A stretch of DNA of 64,000 nucleotides from contig NW_005197426.1 of NCBI RefSeq assembly GCF_000372725.1, positions 525,411-589,410 on the forward strand. The letters run 5' to 3'. The DNA comes from Emiliania huxleyi CCMP1516. Its lineage: Eukaryota > Haptophyta > Isochrysidales > Noelaerhabdaceae. Shown here in pieces: positions 10,243 through 22,200 of the stretch. The notes beneath the pieces are model-generated. The model had not been told where the DNA came from and made no database searches. It was given only the letters and a program-made list of their open reading frames with translations. Position numbers and translations under genes: made by a program. Each line of letters begins with the position of its first letter. Position 1 is the stretch's first letter.

Positions 10243-11152
10243 CGCCTCGACGCCACCCACCGCCGTCGCCTCGCTCGCCGCCTTGCCCAGCGCCGCGAGG
10301 AGCAGGGCGCGCTGCGCCGACCCGTTGGGCGCCGTCAGGCTCGCGCTGCGCCCGTCCTGCCGCACCGCGCTCCCGCGCAGCGCGAGCCCGGCCTGGCTCG
10401 CCGCCGCGCCTCGCAGCACGAGCGCGGCGGCCGCCTCGGAGCGGACGTACCCGTTGGCTCGCGCGTCGAACGTCTTGCACCGCCCGTCGGCAGAGAGCAT
10501 CCCCGCGGCGGCGGCGCCGAAGAAGGGCAGCGGGGACAGGTTGAGGCTGACCGCGCCGGCGAGCGACAGGCCGCACTCGCCGCCACCCGCCGCCAGCGCC
10601 GCACTGTGCAGCGCCACGAGGCCCGACGCGCAGGCCGCATCGACGCTCATGCAAGGCCCCTGCAGCCCGAGCGCAAAGGAGACGCGGCCGCAGGCGATGG
10701 AGATGGTGTCTCCAGTGACGGCGTAGGCAGAGGCGGAGGCGCCCGCCGGCCTGAGGGAGGCGAGCAGCGCCCAGTCGGGCCGCTCGATGCCGAGGAAGAC
10801 GCCCGCGTCGCCGCCGAGCAGGCTCGCACGCCGCTCGCCCGCGCCGTGCAGCGCCGCGTAGCCCACCTCGAGGAAGAGCCGCTGCTGCGGGTCCATCGCC
10901 GCAGCCTCGGCGGGCGAGACGCCAAAGGAGCGGTTGTCAAAGTGCTCGACGCGGCAGAGGAAGCCGCCGTGCGAGGCGGCCGCGCGCTGCGTCTCGCTCA
11001 CGCCCTCATGCTCCTCGACCGACCAGCGAGACGCGGGCGGTGCGCCGATGGCGTCGGCCGACGCGCTCAGCCCTGCCCACAGGGCGCCGCGCCCGCCGCT
11101 CGACGCGGGCCAGCGAGCCGCGAGGCCTTGCACGGTGAGAGCCAGCTGGGCC
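3676..11152 (-). other. PKS module 13 (terminal): KS-DH-ECH-ECH-TE-KR-ACP-TE-EF-hand
   Basis: KS 9880-11152 (DAACASGL). DH 9005-9808 (HVVRGRVVFP, DLDGSLH). The first strand of the KR structural half, HLYVTEW, appears at about 8950-8972. Then comes a crotonase (8105-8818; HFCPGGNTHRL, TVLGGGMA, YGELSRGLTPAG), a truncated crotonase-like remnant (7533-8017) and an alpha/beta-hydrolase of thioesterase type (6265-7192) with Ser in LLGASFGAV (codon 6918-6916) and His in LEGMHIDV. The rest of the KR structural half resumes near 6160, the KR catalytic half ends at about 5053, and the ACP is 4765-4970 (GLDSLGAVELRNQL). A second thioesterase, 3750-4660, has Ser in GGASFGSFL (codon 4389-4387) and His in DGSHLEVC. 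The protein ends with an EF-hand loop. The final TE is the expected chain-release domain. Confidence 0.88.
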
Positions 11153-13226
11153 GAAGGAACGGTCGAGGGAGCGGCCACGGCAGCCTCAGTCCCAAGGAGC
11201 CGCCCCACCACGTGCGCCGCGATGGCGCGCGCCGACGGCTGGTCAAAGATGAGAGTCGGCGCGAGGGCGGCGCCCGTGGCCTCTCGGAGGCGGCTCACGG
11301 CCTCTGTAGCGCCGAGCGAGTCGATGCCCGCCTCCATGAGCGGCGTGTCGGCGGTGAGGCCGCCTGCGCCGGTCAGCTCCTCCAGCACCGACAGCACGGC
11401 CGCCTCGACGTGCGGCTGGCGCGCCGCGGGAGGCAGCCGCGAGAGCGCCCTGCCCATCTCGCTCTCCACCGCTGGCACGTCGGCGGCGGCGGCGGCTGAG
11501 TGCGATGGCGCAAAGGCGGAGAGCGCCTTTGGCACGACCGGGAGCAGGCCGAGGAAGCGGCTCCAGTCGACGAGGAGCAGCATCTGCACCGCGGGGCCAG
11601 CGGCGCCGAGGGAAGCCGCCAGGGCGGGGGCAGCCTCGGCAATGGTGATCAGGCCGTAGCCTCTCGCCTTCAGATGAGCACTGGCAGCCTCCCCTCCTGC
11701 CATGCCAACCTCGCCCCACGGGCCCCACTGCACCGACGAGGACGCGAGGCCGGCGGCACGTCGCAGCGCGCTCGTGGCGTCGAGGCAGCAGTTGGCAGCC
11801 GAGTAGTTGGCCGCTCCGCCTGCGATGAGGGCGGCGATGGACGAGAAGAGCACGCACGCGTCGAGCGGCGAGGCGGCGCTCGCTCGCTGCAGGCCCCAGC
11901 CGCCGACCGCCTTGGGAGCATACACGCGCCGGAAGGCCTGCGCCGTCTGGGAGCGGAGCAGGCCGTCTGCTAGCACGCCCGCCGCGTGCCACACGCCAGC
12001 GAGCCGCGCCCCATCGCCGCCAGCAGACGCCCAAGCAACCAAGCGCCGCACGTCCGCCTCCTCGGCCGCGTCGCACGCCGCAGCCCGCACGGCGCAGCCA
12101 GCCAGCGAGGCGAGGCGAGCGCTCTCTGCCGGCGCCACCCGCCCGCCCCGAGAGGCGAGGACCAAGCCCGCCGCCCCGCGATCGCCGAGCCACTTGGCGA
12201 CGAGCAGGCCGACGCCGCTCGTGCCGCCCGTCAGCAGCTGGAGGCCGCCCACGCCGCTCGAGCCCTCTGGAAGCGCGTCGAGACGGCTCAGCCGCGGCAC
12301 CCTCGCCCCGCCATAGCTGACAACAGCCTCCGGCTCGGCCGGGGGCAGCGCCGAGGCCACCGCCACCAGCTCCGCCGCCGAGAGTCCGGCGCCGTCGATG
12401 TGCGAGAGGCGGCTGCCCGGCGCCTCGGCTCTCGCCGTGCGGGCGAGGCCGAGGAGGCCGGCGTGCGAGGGGCGCACGCGTGCGGCGGCGCTGCAAGGCT
12501 GCGATCCGCCACTGCTGAGCAGCCACGCAGGGAGAGATTGCGAGGCAGGCTGCGAGAGCACGAAGCGGAGGGCCGCCTCGACCGCCGGCAGCGCCGAGGC
12601 CTTGGAGGCGGTGGCGAGCGCGACGGCGGCGGCGCCGGCCTCGAGCGGCAGAGGCGCGGCTGGGAGCGAGCCGACCGGCCTGGCGCGGGCGCCGAGGACG
12701 AGCGTGCGCAGTGCAGCAGCCGGGGCAGCGACGAGCGGGACGAACTCGGTGACGTAGCTGTGAGAGCTAGCAGCAGCCTCTACACTCGCAGCAGCCGCCT
12801 CGGCGCTTGGAGCAGCCTCGCGCCACGCGAAGCGGCGTCGCTTGTAGAGGAGTTGCGCCGGCGCGGCACCGCTGGTGCTGCTGAGAGGGGCCCGCCCCTC
12901 GAGCACGGCGTGTGCGATCGTGCCGCTATACCCAAACGAGCTCACCCCGACCACGCCCTCCCCTCCCCCCGCCAGCCGTGCGAGCCCCTGCGTCGGCAGC
13001 GCCGTCGGCCGCGCCGCCGCGCCGAGCCGCTCGCCCACGAGCGGGTTGAGCGACCGCAGCTGCGCGTTGCCCAGCCACGTCGAGCAGCCCACCGCCGCCG
13101 CCGCCTTGGCCAGCCCGAGCAGCCCCGACACCGGCTCGGCGTGGCCCGCATTCGCCTTGTGCGTCCCGAGGCAGAGAGCCGCGCCGCCCGCGCCTCCCAG
13201 CGCCGCGGCGAGGGAGCCCGCCTCGG

Positions 13227-13257
<31 letters not shown>

Positions 13258-16200
13258 CGCCTCGACGCCACCCACCGCCGCCCCCTCGCTCGCCGCCTTG
13301 CCCAGCGCCGCGAGGAGCAGGGCGCGCTGCGCCGACCCGTTGGGCGCCGTCAGGCTCGCGCTGCGCCCGTCCTGCCGCACCGCGCTCCCGCGCAGCGCGA
13401 GCCCGGCCTGGCTCGCCGCCGCGCCTCGCAGCACGAGCGCGGCGGCCGCCTCGGAGCGGACGTACCCGTTGGCTCGCGCGTCGAACGTCTTGCACCGCCC
13501 GTCGGCAGAGAGCATCCCCGCGGCGGCGGCGCCAAAGAAGGGCAGCGGGGACAGCTTGAGGCTGACCGCGCCGGCGAGCGACAGGCCGCACTCGCCGCCG
13601 CCCGCCGCCAGCGCCGCACTGTGCAGCGCCACGAGGCCCGACGCGCAGGCCGCATCGACGCTCATGCAAGGCCCCTGCAGCCCGAGCGCAAAGGAGACGC
13701 GGCCGCAGGCGATGGAGATGGTGTCTCCAGTGACGGCGTAGGCAGAGGCGGCGGCGCCCGCCGGCCTGAGGGAGGCGAGCAGCGCCCAGTCGGGCCGCTC
13801 GATGCCGAGGAAGACGCCCGCGTCGCCGCCGAGCAGGCTCGCACGCCGCTCGCCCGCGCCGTGCAGCGCCGCGTAGCCCACCTCGAGGAAGAGACGCTGC
13901 TGCGGGTCCATCGCCGCCGCCTCGGCGGGCGAGACGCCAAAGGAGCGGTTGTCAAAGTGCTCGACGCGGCAGAGGAAGCCGCCGTGCGAGGCGGCCGCGC
14001 GCTGCGTGTCGCTCACGCCCTCGTGCTCCTCGACCGACCAGCGAGACGCGGGCGGTGCGCCGATGGCGTCGGCCGACGCGCTCAGCCCTGCCCACAGGGC
14101 GTCTCGCCCGCCGCTCGACGCGGGCCAGCGAGCCGCGAGGCCTTGCACGGTGAGAGCCAGCTGGGCCGACGCCGCGGTCGAGGGAGCGGCCGCGGCAGCC
14201 TCAGTCCCAGAGAGCCGCCCCACCACGTGCGCCGCGATGGCGCGCGCCGACGGCTCGTCAAAGATGAGAGTCGGCGCGAGGGCGGCGCCCGTGGCCTCTC
14301 GGAGGCGGCTCACGGCCTCTGTAGCGCCGAGCGAGTCGATGCCGGCCTCCATGAGCGGCGTGTCGGCGGTGAGGCCGCCTGCGCCGGTGAGGTCCTCCAG
14401 CACCGACAGCACGGCCGCCTCGACGTGCGGCTGGCGCGCCGCGGGAGGCAGCCGCGAGAGCGCCCTGCCCATCTCGCTCTCCACGGCTGGCACGGCGGCG
14501 GCGGCGGCGGCTGAGTGCGATGGCGCAAAGGCGGAGAGCGCCTTTGGCACGACCGGGAGCAGGCCGAGGAAGCGGCGCCAGTCGACGAGGAGCAGCATCT
14601 GCACCGCGGGGCCAGCGGCGCCGAGGGAAGCCGCCAGGGCGGGGGCAGCCTCGGCAATGGTGATCAGGCCGTAGCCTCTCGCCTTCAGATGAGCACTGGC
14701 AGCCTCCCCTCCTGCCATGCCAACCTCGCCCCACGGGCCCCACTGCACCGACGAGGACGCGAGGCCGACGGCACGCCGCAGCGCGCTCGTGGCGTCGAGG
14801 CAGCAGTTTGCAGCTGCGTAGTTGGCCTGGCCAGCGCTGCCGAGCAGCGCCGCCACCGACGAGAAGAGCACGCACGCGTCGAGCGGCGAGGCGGCGCTCG
14901 CTCGTTGCAGGCCCCAGCCGCCGACCGCCTTGGGAGCGTACACGCGCAGGAAGGCCTGCGCCGTCTGGGAGCGGAGCAGGCCGTCTGCTAGCACGCCCGC
15001 CGCGTGCCACACGCCAGCGAGCCGCGCCCCATCGCCGCCAGCAGACGCCCAAGCAACCAAGCGCCGCACGTCCGCCTCCTCGGCCGCATCGCACGCCGCA
15101 GCCCGCACCGCGCAGCCAGCCAGCGAGGCGAGGCGAGCGCTCTCTGCCGGCGCCACCCGCCCGCCCCGAGAGGCAAGGACCAAGCCCGCCGCCCCGCGAT
15201 CACCGAGCCACTTGGCGACGAGCAGGCTGACGCCGCCAGTGCCGCCCGTCAGCAGCTGGAGGCCGCCCACGCCGCTCGAGCCCTCTGGAAGCGCGTCGAG
15301 ACGGCTCAGCCGCGGCACCCTCGCCCCGCCGTAGCTGGCCACGGCCTCCGGCTCGGTCGGCGGCAGCGCCGAGGCCACCGCCACCAGCTCCGCCGCCGAG
15401 AGTCCGGCGCCGTCGACGTGCGAGAGGCGGCTGCCCGGCGCCTCGGCTCTCGCCGTGCGGGCGAGGCCGAGCAGGCCGGCGTGCGAGGGGCGCACGCGTG
15501 CGGCGGCGCTGCAAGGCTGCGATCCGCCACTGCTGAGCAGCCACGCAAGGAGAGGCTGCGAGGCAGGCTGCGAGAGCACGAAGCGGAGGGCCGCCTCGAC
15601 CGCCGGCAGCGCCGAGGCCTTGGAGGCGGTGGCGAGCGCGACGGCGGCGGCGCCGGCCTCGAGCGGGAGAGGCGCGGTTGGGAGCGAGATGACCGGCCTG
15701 GCGCGGGCGCCGAGGACGAGCGTGGGCAGTGCTGCAGCCGGGGCAGCGACGAGCGGGACGAACTCGGTGGCGTAGCGGTGAGAGCGAGCAGCAGCCTCTA
15801 CACTCGCAGCAGCCACCTCGGCGCTTGGAGCAGCCTCGCGCCACGCGAAGCGGCGTCGCTTGTAGCGAAGGGGCGTCGTCGCGTCACCGTTGGGGCTACT
15901 AAGAGAAGGCAACGCCGCCTCGAGCACAGCGTGTGCGATCGTGCCGCTGTACCCAAACGAGCTCACCCCGACCACGCCCTCCCCTCCCCCCGCCCGCCGT
16001 GCCAGCCCCTGCGTCGGCAGCACCGTCGGCCGCGCCGCCGCGCCGAGCCGCTCGCCCACGAGCGGGTTGAGCGACCGCAGCTGCGCGTTGCCCAGCCACG
16101 TCGAGCAGCCCACCGCCGCCGCCGCCTTGGCCAGCCCGAGCAGCCCCGACACCGGCTCGGCGTGGCCCGCATTCGCCTTGTGCGTCCCGAGGCAGAGAGC

Positions 16201-19200
16201 CGCGCCGCCCGCGCCTCCCAGCGCCGCGGCGAGGGAGCCCGCCTCGGTGGGGTCGCCGAGCGGCGTGCCGGTGCCATGCGCCTCGACGCCAGCCACCGCC
16301 GTCGCCTCGCTCGCCGCCTTGCCGAGCGCCGCGAGGAGCAGGGCGCGCTGCGCCGACCCGTTGGGCGCCGTCAGGCTCGCGCTGCGCCCGTCCTGCCGCA
16401 CCGCGCTCCCGCGCAGCGCGAGCCCGGCCTGGCTCGCCGCCGCGCCTCGCAGCACGAGCGCGGCGGCCGCCTCGGAGCGGACGTACCCGTTGGCTCGCGC
16501 GTCGAACGTCTTGCACCGCCCGTCGACAGAGAGCATCCCCGCGGCGGCGGCGCCAAAGAAGGGCAGCGGGGACAGCTTGAGGCTGACCGCGCCGGCGAGC
16601 GACAGGCCGCACTCGCCGCCGCCCGCCGCCAGCGCCGCACTGTGCAGCGCCACGAGGCCCGACGCGCAGGCCGCATCGACGCTCATGCAAGGCCCCTGCA
16701 GCCCGAGCGCAAAGGAGACGCGGCCGCAGGCGATGGAGATGGTGTCTCCAGTGACGGCGTAGGCAGAGGCGGAGGCGCCCGCCGGCCTGAGGGAGGCGAG
16801 CAGCGCCCAGTCGGGCCGCTCGATGCCGAGGAAGACGCCCGCGTCGCCGCCGAGCAGGCTCGCACGCCGCTCGCCCGCGCCGTGCAGCGCCGCGTAGCCC
16901 ACCTCGAGGAAGAGCCGCTGCTGCGGGTCCATCGCCGCAGCCTCGGCGGGCGAGACGCCAAAGGAGCGGTTGTCAAAGTGCTCGACGCGGCAGAGGAAGC
17001 CGCCGTGCGAGGCGGCCGCGCGCTGCGTCTCGCTCACGCCCTCATGCTCCTCGACCGACCAGCGAGACGCGGGCGGTGCGCCGATGGCGTCGGCCGACGC
17101 GCTCAGCCCTGCCCACAGGGCGCCGCGCCCACCGCTCGACGCGGGCCAGCGAGCCGCGAGGCCTTGCACGGTGAGAGCCAGCTGGGCCGACGCCGCGGTC
17201 GAGGGAGCGGCAGCGGCAGCCTCAGTCCCAAGGAGCCGCCCCACCACGTGCGCCGCGATGGCGCGCGCCGACGGCTGGTCAAAGATGAGAGTCGGCGCGA
17301 GGGCGGCGCCCGTGGCCTCTCGGAGGCGGCTCACGGCCTCTGTAGCGCCGAGCGAGTCGATGCCGGCCTCCATGAGCGGCGTGTCGGCGGTGAGGCCGCC
17401 TGCGCCGGTGAGGTCCTCCAGCACCGACAGCACGGCCGCCTCGACGTGCGGCTGGCGCGCCGCGGGAGGCAGCCGCGAGAGCGCCCTGCCCATCTCGCTC
17501 TCCACGGCTGGCACGGCGGCGGCGGCGGCGGCTGAGTGCGACGGCGCAAAGGCGGAGAGCGCCTTTGGCACGACCGGGAGCACGCCGAGGAAGCGGCGCC
17601 AGTCGACGAGGAGCAGCATCTGCACCGCGGGGCCGGCGGCGCCGAGGGAAGCCGCCAGGGCGGGGGCAGCCTCGGCAAGGGTGATCAGGGTAAAGCCGGA
17701 CGCCTGTATGCGCGCGTTGATCGACTCTTCTGCCGCCATGCCAACCTCGCCCCACGGGCCCCACTGCACCGACGAGGACGCGAGGCCGACGGCACGCCGC
17801 AGCGCGCTCGTGGCGTCGAGGCAGCAGTTTGCAGCTGCGTAGTTGGCCTGGCCAGCGCTGCCGAGCAGCGCCGCCACCGACGAGAAGAGCACGCACGCGT
17901 CGAGCGGCGAGGCGGCGCTCGCTCGTTGCAGGCCCCAGCCGCCGACCGCCTTGGGAGCGTACACGCGCAGGAAGGCCTGCGCCGTCTGGGAGCGGAGCAG
18001 GCCGTCTGCTAGCACGCCCGCCGCGTGCCACACGCCAGCGAGCCGCGCCCCATCGCCGCCAGCAGACGCCCAAGCAACCAAGCGCCGCACGTCCGCCTCC
18101 TCGGCCGCATCGCACGCCGCAGCCCGCACCGCGCAGCCAGCCAGCGAGGCGAGGCGAGCGCTCTCTGCCGGCGCCACCCGCCCGCCCCGAGAGGCAAGGA
18201 CCAAGCCCGCCGCCCCGCGATCACCGAGCCACTTGGCGACGAGCAGGCTGACGCCGCCAGTGCCGCCCGTCAGCAGCTGGAGGCCGCCCACGCCGCTCGA
18301 GCCCTCTGGAAGCGCGTCGAGACGGCTCAGCCGCGGCACCCTCGCCCCGCCGTAGCTGGCCACGGCCTCCGGCTCGGTCGGCGGCAGCGCCGAGGCCACC
18401 GCCACCAGCTCCGCCGCCGAGAGTCCGGCGCCGTCGACGTGCGAGAGGCGGCTGCCCGGCGCCTCGGCTCTCGCCGTGCGGGCGAGGCCGAGCAGGCCGG
18501 CGTGCGAGGGGCGCACGCGTGCGGCGGCGCTGCAAGGCTGCGATCCGCCACTGCTGAGCAGCCACGCAAGGAGAGGCTGCGAGGCAGGCTGCGAGAGCAC
18601 GAAGCGGAGGGCCGCCTCGACCGCCGGCAGCGCCGAGGCCTTGGAGGCGGTGGCGAGCGCGACGGCGGCGGCGCCGGCCTCGAGCGGGAGAGGCGCGGTT
18701 GGGAGCGAGATGACCGGCCTGGCGCGGGCGCCGAGGACGAGCGTGGGCAGTGCTGCAGCCGGGGCAGCGACGAGCGGGACGAACTCGGTGGCGTAGCGGT
18801 GAGAGCGAGCAGCAGCCTCTACACTCGCAGCAGCCACCTCGGCGCTTGGAGCAGCCTCGCGCCACGCGAAGCGGCGTCGCTTGTAGCGAAGGGGCGTCGT
18901 CGCGTCACCGTTGGGGCTACTAAGAGAAGGCAACGCCGCCTCGAGCACAGCGTGTGCGATCGTGCCGCTGTACCCAAACGAGCTCACCCCGACCACGCCC
19001 TCCCCTCCCCCCGCCCGCCGTGCCAGCCCCTGCGTCGGCAGCACCGTCGGCCGCGCCGCCGCGCCGAGCCGCTCGCCCACGAGCGGGTTGAGCGACCGCA
19101 GCTGCGCGTTGCCCAGCCACGTCGAGCAGCCCACCGCCGCCGCCGCCTTGGCCAGCCCGAGCAGCCCCGACACCGGCTCGGCGTGGCCCGCATTCGCCTT

Positions 19201-19268
19201 GTGCGTCCCGAGGCAGAGAGCCGCGCCGCCCGCGCCTCCCAGCGCCGCGGCGAGGGAGCCCGCCTCGG

Positions 19269-19299
<31 letters not shown>

Positions 19300-22200
19300 C
19301 GCCTCGACGCCACCCACCGCCGCCGCCTCGCTCGCCGCCTTGCCGAGCGCCGCGAGGAGCAGGGCGCGCTGCGCCGACCCGTTGGGCGCCGTCAGGCTCG
19401 CGCTGCGCCCGTCCTGCCGCACCGCGCTCCCGCGCAGCGCGAGCCCGGCCTGGCTCGCCGCCGCGCCTCGCAGCACGAGCGCGGCGGCCGCCTCGGAGCG
19501 GACGTACCCGTTGGCCCCCGCGTCGAACGTCTTGCACCGCCCGTCGACAGAGAGCATCCCCGCGGCGGCGGCGCCAAAGAAGGGCAGCGGGGACAGCTTG
19601 AGGCTGACCGCGCCGGCGAGCGACAGGCCGCACTCGCCGCCGCCCGCCGCCAGCGCCGCACTGTGCAGCGCCACGAGGCCCGACGCGCAGGCCGCATCGA
19701 CGCTCATGCAAGGCCCCTGCAGCCCGAGCGCAAAGGAGACGCGGCCGCAGGCGATGGAGATGGTGTCTCCAGTGACGGCGTAGGCAGAGGCGGAGGCGCC
19801 CGCCGGCCTGAGGGAGGCGAGCAGCGCCCAGTCGGGCCGCTCGATGCCGAGGAAGACGCCCGCGTCGCCGCCGAGCAGGCTCGCACGCCGCTCGCCCGCG
19901 CCGTGCAGCGCCGCGTAGCCCACCTCGAGGAAGAGACGCTGCTGCGGGTCCATCGCCGCAGCCTCGGCGGGCGAGACGCCAAAGGAGCGGTTGTCAAAGT
20001 GCTCGACGCGGCAGAGGAAGCCGCCGTGCGAGGCGGCCGCGCGCTGCGTGTCGCTCACGCCCTCGTGCTCCTCGACCGACCAGCGAGACGCGGGCGGTGC
20101 GCCGATGGCGTCGGCCGACGCGCTCAGCCCTGCCCACAGGGCGCCGCGCCCGCCGCTCGACGCGGGCCAGCGAGCCGCGAGGCCTTGCACGGTGAGAGCC
20201 AGCTGGGCCGAAGGAACGGTCGAGGGAGCGGCCACGGCAGCCTCAGTCCCAAGGAGCCGCCCCACCACGTGCGCCGCGATGGCGCGCGCCGACGGCTGGT
20301 CAAAGATGAGAGTCGGCGCGAGGGCGGCGCCCGTGGCCTCTCGGAGGCGGCTCACGGCCTCTGTAGCGCCGAGCGAGTCGATGCCGGCCTCCATGAGCGG
20401 CGTGTCGGCGGTGAGGCCGCCTGCGCCGGTCAGCTCCTCCAGCACCGACAGCACGGCCGCCTCGACGTGCGGCTGGCGCGCCGCGGGAGGCAGCCGCGAG
20501 AGCGCCCTGCCCATCTCGCTCTCCACGGCTGGCACGGCGGCGGCGGCGGCGGCTGAGTGCGATGGCGCAAAGGCGGAGAGCGCCTTTGGCATGGCCGGGA
20601 GCACGCCGAGGAAGCGGCTCCAGTCGACGAGGAGCAGCATCTGCACCGCGGGGCCGGCGGCGCCGAGGGAAGCCGCCAGGGCGGGGGCAGCCTCGGCAAG
20701 GGTGATCAGGGTAAAGCCGGACGCCTGTATGCGCGCGTTGATCGACTCCTCCGCCGCCATGCCAACCTCGCCCCACGGGCCCCACTGCACCGACGAGGAG
20801 GCGAGGCCGACGGCACGCCGCAGCGCGCTCGTGGCGTCGAGGCAGCAGTTTGCAGCTGCGTAGTTGGCCTGGCCAGCGCTGCCGAGCAGCGCCGCCACCG
20901 ACGAGAAGAGCATGCACGCGTCGAGCGGCGAGGCGGCGCTCGCTCGCTGCAGGCCCCAGCCGCCGACCGCCTTGGGAGCGTACACGCGCCGGAAGGCCTG
21001 CGCCGTGTGGGAGCGGAGCAGGCCGTCTGCTAGCACGCCCGCCGCGTGCCACACGCCAGCGAGCCGCGCCCCATCGCCGCCAGCAGACGCCCTAGCAACG
21101 AGGCGCCGCACCTCCGCCTCCTCGGCCGCATCGCACGCCGCAGCCCGCACGGCGCAGCCAGCCAGCGAGGCGAGGCGAGCGCTCTCTGCCGGCGCCACCC
21201 GCCCGCCCCGAGAGGCGAGGACCAAGCCCGCCGCCCCGCGATCGCCGAGCCACTTGGCGACGAGCAGGCCGACGCCGCTCGTGCCGCCCGTCAGCAGCTG
21301 GAGGCCGCCCACGCCGCTCGAGCCCTCTGGAAGCGCGTCGAGACGGCTCAGCCGCGGCACCCTCGCCCCGCCATAGCTGACAACAGCCTCCGGCTCGGCC
21401 GGGGGCAGCGCCGAGGCCACCGCCACCAGCTCCGCCGCCGAGAGTCCGGCGCCGTCGATGTGCGAGAGGCGGCTGCCCGGCGCCTCGGCTCTCGCCGTGC
21501 GGGCGAGGCCGAGCAGGCCGGCGTGCGAGGGGCGCACGCGTGCGGCGGCGCTGCAAGGCTGCGATCCGCCACTGCTGAGCAGCCACGCAGGGAGAGATTG
21601 CGAGGCAGGCTGCGAGAGCACGAAGCGGAGGGCCGCCTCGACCGCCGGCAGCGCCGAGGCCTTGGAGGCGGTGGCGAGCGCGACGGCGGCGGCGCCGGCC
21701 TCGAGCGGCAGAGGCGCGGCTGGGAGCGAGCCGACCGGCCTGGCGCGGGCGCCGAGGACGAGCGTGCGCAGTGCAGCAGCCGGGGCAGCGACGAGCGGGA
21801 CGAACTCGGTGACGTAGCTGTGAGAGCTAGCAGCAGCCTCTACACTCGCAGCAGCCGCCTCGGCGCTTGGAGCAGCCTCGCGCCACGCGAAGCGGCGTCG
21901 CTTGTAGCGAAGGGGCGTCGTCGCGGCACCGCTGGTGCTGCTGAGAGAAGGCGGCGCCGCCTCGAGCACGGCGTGGGCGATGGTGCCGCTGTACCCAAAC
22001 GAGCTCACGCCCCCCCGCCTGCCCGCCGCGGCATCCAGCCCTCGCGCCAGCTGCGTCGGCAGCGCGCACGCCACGCCCTCCACCGCAGAGCCGACGTGCG
22101 GGTTGATGCGCCGCAGCTGTGCGTTTGGCGGGGCCTGCGCCTCGAGCAGCCCCGCCGCCAGCCGTAGCTGCCCCGCCAGCCCCGCCGCAGGCTCGGCGTG

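Larger units (their letters stand above)
9880..21827 (-). repeat. Tandem array of KR-ACP-KS units, period about 3,020 bases
   Basis: The conserved KS motif FGYSGTIAHA occurs near 21990, 18970, 15950, 12930 and 9912, that is at steps of 3021, 3021, 3021 and 3018 bases. The units are KR-ACP-KS blocks (modules 9 to 13). The 3-base shortfall is the missing residue in the module-12 KR. Similarity between units is very high at the DNA level, with one stretch of about 1.5 kb apparently identical between modules 10 and 11. Confidence 0.93.

Noticed and set aside
9880-21827. Transposon-like or CRISPR-like repeats suggested by the regular 3,021-base period
   Set aside because: The period is that of whole KR-ACP-KS coding units; there are no spacers, terminal inverted repeats or transposase.
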